64,000 bases of DNA, taken from the NCBI GenBank assembly GCA_029449235.1, contig JANATG010000008.1, positions 1,302,001 through 1,366,000 of the forward strand, in the 5' to 3' direction. The notes beneath the pieces were generated by a model. It saw nothing but the letters and a program-made list of their open reading frames with translations. It made no database searches and had not been told where the DNA came from. Below, piece after piece: positions 60,127 through 64,000 of the stretch (positions within the stretch are counted from its first letter, which is position 1; each line of letters opens with the position of its first letter). Made by a program: the position numbers and the translations under genes. Source of the stretch: Linnemannia schmuckeri (Eukaryota > Mortierellomycota > Mortierellomycetes > Mortierellales > Mortierellaceae).

Positions 60127-61632
60127 GATGGGTATCTATAGCTTTGCGAGGTGGGGAGAGTAGGGAATGCAGTCGGATCTGTGGATGAATCTGAAGAAGG
60201 TTAAAAGAAAAGGCAAATTGGTTCTTTCTTTTGTTGTTGGTGTGAAAGAAGAAGGAGAGTAGAAGGAGAGTGCAGAAAAGAGAGGGATGAAGGATGGATG
60301 ATGAGTTAGGAGAGTGAAAGAAAAGAGAAAGAAAAAAAAAAGGATCTTCTTATTACATCCGATTGACAACAAGGGTTACCCCGAACAAAATAGCGCAAAG
60401 GGCTTAGGACTATGACTCTTCCCTGACAACTAATTGTCCCCTCGTTGTTCAATGTACCATTTCGCCCAATGGGCCAACCCAACAATAGCAACAACGATGA
60501 TGAGCAAATGGCGGACAGACAGACAGACAGACAGACAAGCAAATGTACGGATAGGCGGGGCTAAACATAATGGGCAGATATGAATGTTTACTATTTTGTT
60601 TGCTTTGCTGCTTTACTATCTATTTCCTCTCCCGGGGCCAATGGCTGCCCATGACACACAATTCTTCCGCCGCTGTGTGCGTTCGATGCCACCTTTCATT
60701 TGTGGATGCGAAGAACAAGAAAAATGAAAAAGGGGGCGGTGGAGCAAGCACAAGTGTCAGTGCACCAACAACACAGAGGAAAAAATAGAGAAGAAAACAG
60801 AAAGGAACACAGGCCTAGCCAATCCCAGGGTCCAAGTGTACCACACCCATCCTTCGACCCCTGTGGACAACTTTTTTTTATCTAGTTTTCTTGCCACCAA
60901 AAAAACATGAGATCAAACCATTGGTTCCAGTTGCTTCATGCGTTCCTCACATCCTTTCATCCAGAATGCTAGGCGTTACTGCCTTGCACTACACGTTGTT
61001 TGCTGCCTGTGAAGTCAACAATTGAACAGTAGCAACATAATGAGGGAGGAAGAGAGGCATATGGATACATGTATTGAGAGAGAGTTACAACGAGAAAACG
61101 AGAGAGAATATAGGAAGCGGGTATCTGAGGATAAGAATAGTGGTAAGTTGAGCCATTTTTCCTAGTGGTTGCCTGTGGGTCGTCCACATTTCGTCATTGA
61201 TCGAGGCTGACTCTACACGTGGGGGAAGCCGACAAGATTCAGGTTCAACCTCTCGTAAAGAATTCTGGAGTTCACTCTCACCCACTTACTCAGCGCCAGA
61301 AATAGACTCTTCCGCCGACCGCAGACTGATATACTCTCCACTGCTTAACTTCACTAAACGAACATCCAGGAGTCTGCCTTTTTTGGCATCATTACCAAGA
61401 TCAATGCCTTTGCTTTGCTATCGTTTGTTTTTGTTCAACGAGATGTTGTATTTATTCTAGGCCTGGAGTAAAGAGTATATTGAAAGGGAAGAAGATATTA
61501 CTGAAGCAAAAAGAACTAAGAAAGAAGACGGAAAAAAAATGAGAAGTGTACAAAATCGGAAGAGTATTCTAGAAAGAACTTTAACTACAACGTCGTTTCT
61601 TGGCTGCTTGACTTTTTCTTTTCTTGTTTCGT
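60127..61632. other. intergenic, 1.5 kb
   Basis: HAD phosphatase promoter and antizyme 3' flank. It has a (GACA)6 run at 60514-60537 and no recognised gene. Confidence 0.55.
60514..60537. repeat. (GACA)6 microsatellite
   Basis: Six tandem GACA units. Confidence 0.9.
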
Positions 61633-62762
61633 TTAAAGATCCATGCCGAGGACGAGGTACTTGGGGTCTGCATGTGCAAGGACATCAGGGTGGACCATCT
61701 CGAAGCCAGCGTACATCAAAGTACGAACAAGCTTGGCTATAAGACAGAAAGACAACATCAATGCGAAGGGGAAAGGATTGATGAAAAAAGGGGGTACATG
61801 TAAAAAAAATAGGAGTGGGTTAAAATAAATCGGAATAAAAATACAGTATGGGTTTGTAGCCAGTGCGGAGAAACAACAAAGATGCAAGTATTGTTACATA
61901 CCGAGATTGGGGTTGGACTTTTCCAGGCAGAGATGAACGGTTTGGCATCCAAGCTGTTCCTCAGCAAGGTCAAGAGCAGCGACAACGCTCTGTTAAAGAC
62001 GATTCCAAAACCATAAAGAAAAAAGAAAAGGGTTGTTTAGTACTTAGTACATTCAGTACATGACAACAGATGACAAATAAAGAGAACTCACAAAGAAGCA
62101 AAAAAAACAGTTAAAAACACTCACCCCTCGGATATCCATATCGTCCCACCCGTTGCCTCTCAAGAACAACGCACCCTCGGACACGAACCCATACCAGGTG
62201 TTCATGTTGTTAGAGTCGTTCGAAGTAATCATCAGTCTTGCATCAATCTTCACATCCTTCAACTCTTGCTCTCCTTCCTCCAGACGGATAGGGGGGGATT
62301 GGACGGTCTCATCGTTGGCCGAGGAACGGAACTGCTTCATCTCTCTCACAAATGAAGTCGTCTGCTCCTCCGAGATACCGCCCCGGCGACTCTGCTCACA
62401 GGTCCTGCTGCCACTGAAACCTGGGAACTTCATCGCGCAATCATTAATAGCGATGTCAGGGCCGCCACTGTCCTCTTCCTTCCACTATTAACAAAAGGGC
62501 AAAAAAAAAAAATGATGTCAGAAAGGGCTACTACTTGCCAAACAACTCCATACGAAACATCAAGCGCAGCAAAGGAGAACTTACAGGTCGAATAAACATA
62601 GGTCTGAGGTCCCACGCTGGCTTCATCAACGTGGCAGATGGCCAAGACAGTGGCCTGCTGGATGCGACGAATGGAACTCGAGGCAAAGTTGTCGAGAGGG
62701 ACGTTCATCGAAAGAATATTACTCATATTCATACTATTATTATATTGTTTAAGGCCCTCCAT
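61633..62762 (-). CDS. OAZ1: ornithine decarboxylase antizyme, expressed by +1 ribosomal frameshift
   Basis: Binds ornithine decarboxylase and sends it to the 26S proteasome, and inhibits polyamine uptake; made in response to polyamines. Model: complement(61633..61736, 61902..61989, 62125..62457, 62459..62484, 62585..62762). Frame 1 runs from ATG 62762 across intron 62485-62584 and ends after 68 codons at ...CAG TGG CGG CCC TGA (stop 62458-62456). Skipping T62458 puts the ribosome in the +1 frame at GAC (62457), giving DIAINDCAMKFPG and 174 residues in all. The antizyme fold is clear in the +1 frame: LDLAEEQLGCQTVHLCLEKS, then AKLVRTLMYAGFEMVHPD and a C terminus YLVLGMDL. Frame 0 meets TAA and TGA within a few codons after the shift site, so no other path fits. 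Standard GTAAGT/TAG splicing leaves no alternative junction that fuses the frames. Confidence 0.93.
62456..62461 (-). promoter_or_regulatory. CCC-UGA programmed +1 frameshift site of antizyme
   Basis: On the minus strand CCC (62461-62459) is followed by TGA (62458-62456) and C. The slow stop codon in the A site and the CCC codon in the P site correspond in position to UCC-UGA in most antizymes. Upstream TGG-CGG parallels the conserved Trp before the shift in animal genes. Confidence 0.85.
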
Positions 62763-62992
62763 GATAGGTTTGCTGTCTTCGCTGAGCGGTGTGGATAAAG
62801 TGTGAGCTGGGGTGTGTGTGTTGGTTTGGTGCAGAAAGGATGATGCTGTGGCACAAAGATCGTACGTTTGCAGTGTTTTGTCGTTGGGTGTGAGTGTGTT
62901 ATGTGGTGAAAGGAAAAAAAACAGGCGTCCAATTGGTGCCCATAAAATAAAATGAAATCCTAAGAAAAGCCCTTAACTAGTCACATGACAGT

Positions 62993-63002
62993 ATCACGTG
63001 AT
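62993..63002. promoter_or_regulatory. ATCACGTGAT palindrome between antizyme and tRNA-Glu
   Basis: A perfect 10-bp palindrome with a CACGTG core, 231 bp upstream of the antizyme ATG. TCACATGA (a one-base variant) lies at 62981-62988. Candidate bHLH-binding element; function inferred. Confidence 0.4.
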
Positions 63003-63058
63003 AGATATTCATTTAATGAATGAGTAAGTTGTATAAGCTGACCTTTTAACAAGCAAGC

Positions 63059-63130
63059 TCCTAGTTGGTCCAGTGGTCAGGATTTGTCGCTCTCACCGAC
63101 AAGGCCCGGGTTCGATCCCCGGACTGGGAA
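63059..63130 (+). tRNA. tRNA-Glu (anticodon CTC)
   Basis: Folds as a full cloverleaf of 72 nt, without intron. Acceptor stem TCCTAGT pairs with ACTGGGA (63123-63129, one T-G pair), discriminator A at 63130. The D stem is GTCC/GGAT. The anticodon stem is TGTCG/CGACA with loop CTCTCAC and anticodon CTC at 63092-63094, reading GAG codons. The T arm is CCGGG-TTCGATC-CCCGG and contains the B box. No CCA is encoded. Confidence 0.96.
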
Positions 63131-63132
63131 TA

Positions 63133-63137
63133 TTTTT
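63133..63137 (+). terminator. RNA polymerase III T5 terminator
   Basis: Five T beginning 3 nt after the tRNA discriminator base. Confidence 0.85.
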
Positions 63138-63259
63138 GCAATTTTCTGATGTTTACTTTTGCTTCTGACCTTTTTGAAGTCTGTTTTACTTTGGACTTTT
63201 TGTTGTTTATTTTCCTTCTTTTATTTTCGTCTCACCATTCATTGAAACGAAGAAAACAA

Positions 63260-64000
63260 ATGTCGGCGGCATGCAAGCACGGACTGAGACAGGACATGAG
63301 GTCTGCCCTCTGCCAATGGGTGAATCTCATGGCCCCCTCCCAGTCGTCGATCGGGATCACCTCAACCTCCAGCTCCTTTTCAACCCGTAGCAGTCTTTTA
63401 CTTTCCCGACTTCGCCCACAACAACAGAACCGCTTCTTCTCGGGACTCTCCACCAAAGTATCAACAGCAATTGTAGTCAAAAAAGATGAATATATTGGGA
63501 CATCTCACCGATACTACCTGCACACGGCCTCCGGAACTGACCTGCCTCCGACACCAACAAAGCGACCCCTGATCCGATATACACCCCCAGGTCCCCCACC
63601 CATCGGCCAGAAGCACCAAACCCTTACCCTTTACACCATCACCCCCATTCCGGAATCCCAGCTCGAAGACCTTCGGGAAGAGCTGTTCCTCGAACTCATC
63701 AAATTCGACATCACAGGCAGGATTTATCTCGCCAAGGACGGGATCAACCTTCATGTGTGTACTCCACTCCAACACGCTGAATCCCTTCGGTCATCCCTCC
63801 AAACCTTGGTCCTGGATCGATTCGGCAAAGGGCCCGATGGAGCTATCTGGAATGTGTCGTGCGATCAGCCTGGGGAGCGAGTTTTTAGGAAACTGAAGGT
63901 TGCGGTCAAGAAACAGTTGGTGGTTGATGGACGGTTGGATCAATGGACTATTGGGGACTCGGAGGCGCCTCAGTACCTGGAACCGGAGGAGTTTCATGCG
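63260..64000 (+). CDS. rhodanese-domain tRNA uridine(34) hydroxylase (TrhO/UPF0176-like), 3' end outside window
   Basis: Open from ATG 63260 to the window edge (247 codons, no stop). From about residue 122 the sequence matches the N-terminal domain of the TrhO family: LTLYTITPIPESQLEDLREELF, then GRIYLAKDGIN (the LAPEGIN-type motif), a helix AESLRSSLQTLV, and the diagnostic ERVFRKLKVAVKKQLVVDG. The rhodanese domain with its catalytic Cys would follow outside. Bacterial TrhO makes 5-hydroxyuridine at tRNA position 34. The first 120 residues are extra: Ser/Arg-rich with SRLRPQQQNRFFSGLSTK, which looks like a mitochondrial presequence. The ATG at 63332 (MAPSQSS) is an alternative start. Intronless so far; in the same neighbourhood as tRNA-Glu. 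Confidence 0.8.
   Translation, partial: MSAACKHGLRQDMRSALCQWVNLMAPSQSSIGITSTSSSFSTRSSLLLSRLRPQQQNRFFSGLSTKVSTAIVVKKDEYIGTSHRYYLHTASGTDLPPTPTKRPLIRYTPPGPPPIGQKHQTLTLYTITPIPESQLEDLREELFLELIKFDITGRIYLAKDGINLHVCTPLQHAESLRSSLQTLVLDRFGKGPDGAIWNVSCDQPGERVFRKLKVAVKKQLVVDGRLDQWTIGDSEAPQYLEPEEFHA

Noticed and set aside
61633..62762. Antizyme as a frameshifted pseudogene
   Set aside because: The only frame break is at CCC-TGA, at the family's known shift position. Both halves are otherwise intact, with good splice sites.

Overview
This window is nuclear DNA from a filamentous fungus. The genes are split by short spliceosomal introns (GTAAGT/GTRNGT donors, YAG acceptors, frequent CTAAC-like branch points). 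Promoters are CT- or GA-rich, many homopolymer tracts occur, and there is a nuclear intronless tRNA gene. The mix of gene families (UbiH-type FAD monooxygenase, UNC93-like MFS, F-box/LRR protein, Ser-rich insertions) fits an early-diverging fungus of the Mortierella type. That placement is inference; no marker gene here proves it. All intron/exon models were built by hand from splice signals, reading-frame continuity and family knowledge, not from transcripts.

Layout. 1-2152 (-): 5' part of a FAD monooxygenase with a 165-residue Ser-rich insertion and two micro-exons. 2927-4483 (-): high-affinity iron permease FTR1, with two exact ATCWGATAA iron-regulator sites upstream. 5623-10145 (-): CLU1/TIF31. 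11030-14667 (-): two tandem decayed copies of an MFS monocarboxylate-porter-like transporter. 16460-18027 (+): mitochondrial carrier, SAM-carrier-like. 18293-21170 (-): SulP sulfate permease with STAS domain. 23964-27408 (+): transketolase in seven exons. 27584-28912 (-) and 29245-29913 (-): mitochondrial assembly factors ATP11 and COA1. 32662-34344 (+): F-box/LRR-like protein. 35099-36179 (-): TVP23. 36795-38730 (-): PLP aminotransferase of the ARO8/aminoadipate type. 40211-44389 (-): uncharacterised 1360-residue coiled-coil protein with two CCHC zinc knuckles. 44859-45752 (-): WW-domain protein with an acylation-type N terminus. 47278-48818 (-): UNC93-like MFS protein. 48819-56895: an 8.1 kb stretch without a recognisable gene. 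56896-58038 (+): bHLH transcription factor with a very long loop. 58403-60126 (-): PHOSPHO-type HAD phosphatase. 61633-62762 (-): ornithine decarboxylase antizyme. 63059-63130 (+): tRNA-Glu(CTC). 63260-end (+): start of a TrhO-like rhodanese-domain tRNA hydroxylase.

The strongest finding is the antizyme. After normal splicing, its first reading frame stops at CCC-TGA. The conserved antizyme domain lies in the +1 frame directly after that codon. This is the layout of polyamine-sensed programmed +1 ribosomal frameshifting, here at a CCC-UGA site. Other points of interest are the iron-regulator sites at FTR1, the micro-exons that carry the GDxCHK and NPSGG motifs of the monooxygenase, and long poly-T tracts beside splice sites.

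The genes do not form one pathway. Small thematic groups are mitochondrial biogenesis (CLU1, mitochondrial carrier, ATP11, COA1), transport (FTR1, SulP, MFS relics, UNC93-like) and translation-related functions at the right end (antizyme, tRNA-Glu, TrhO).
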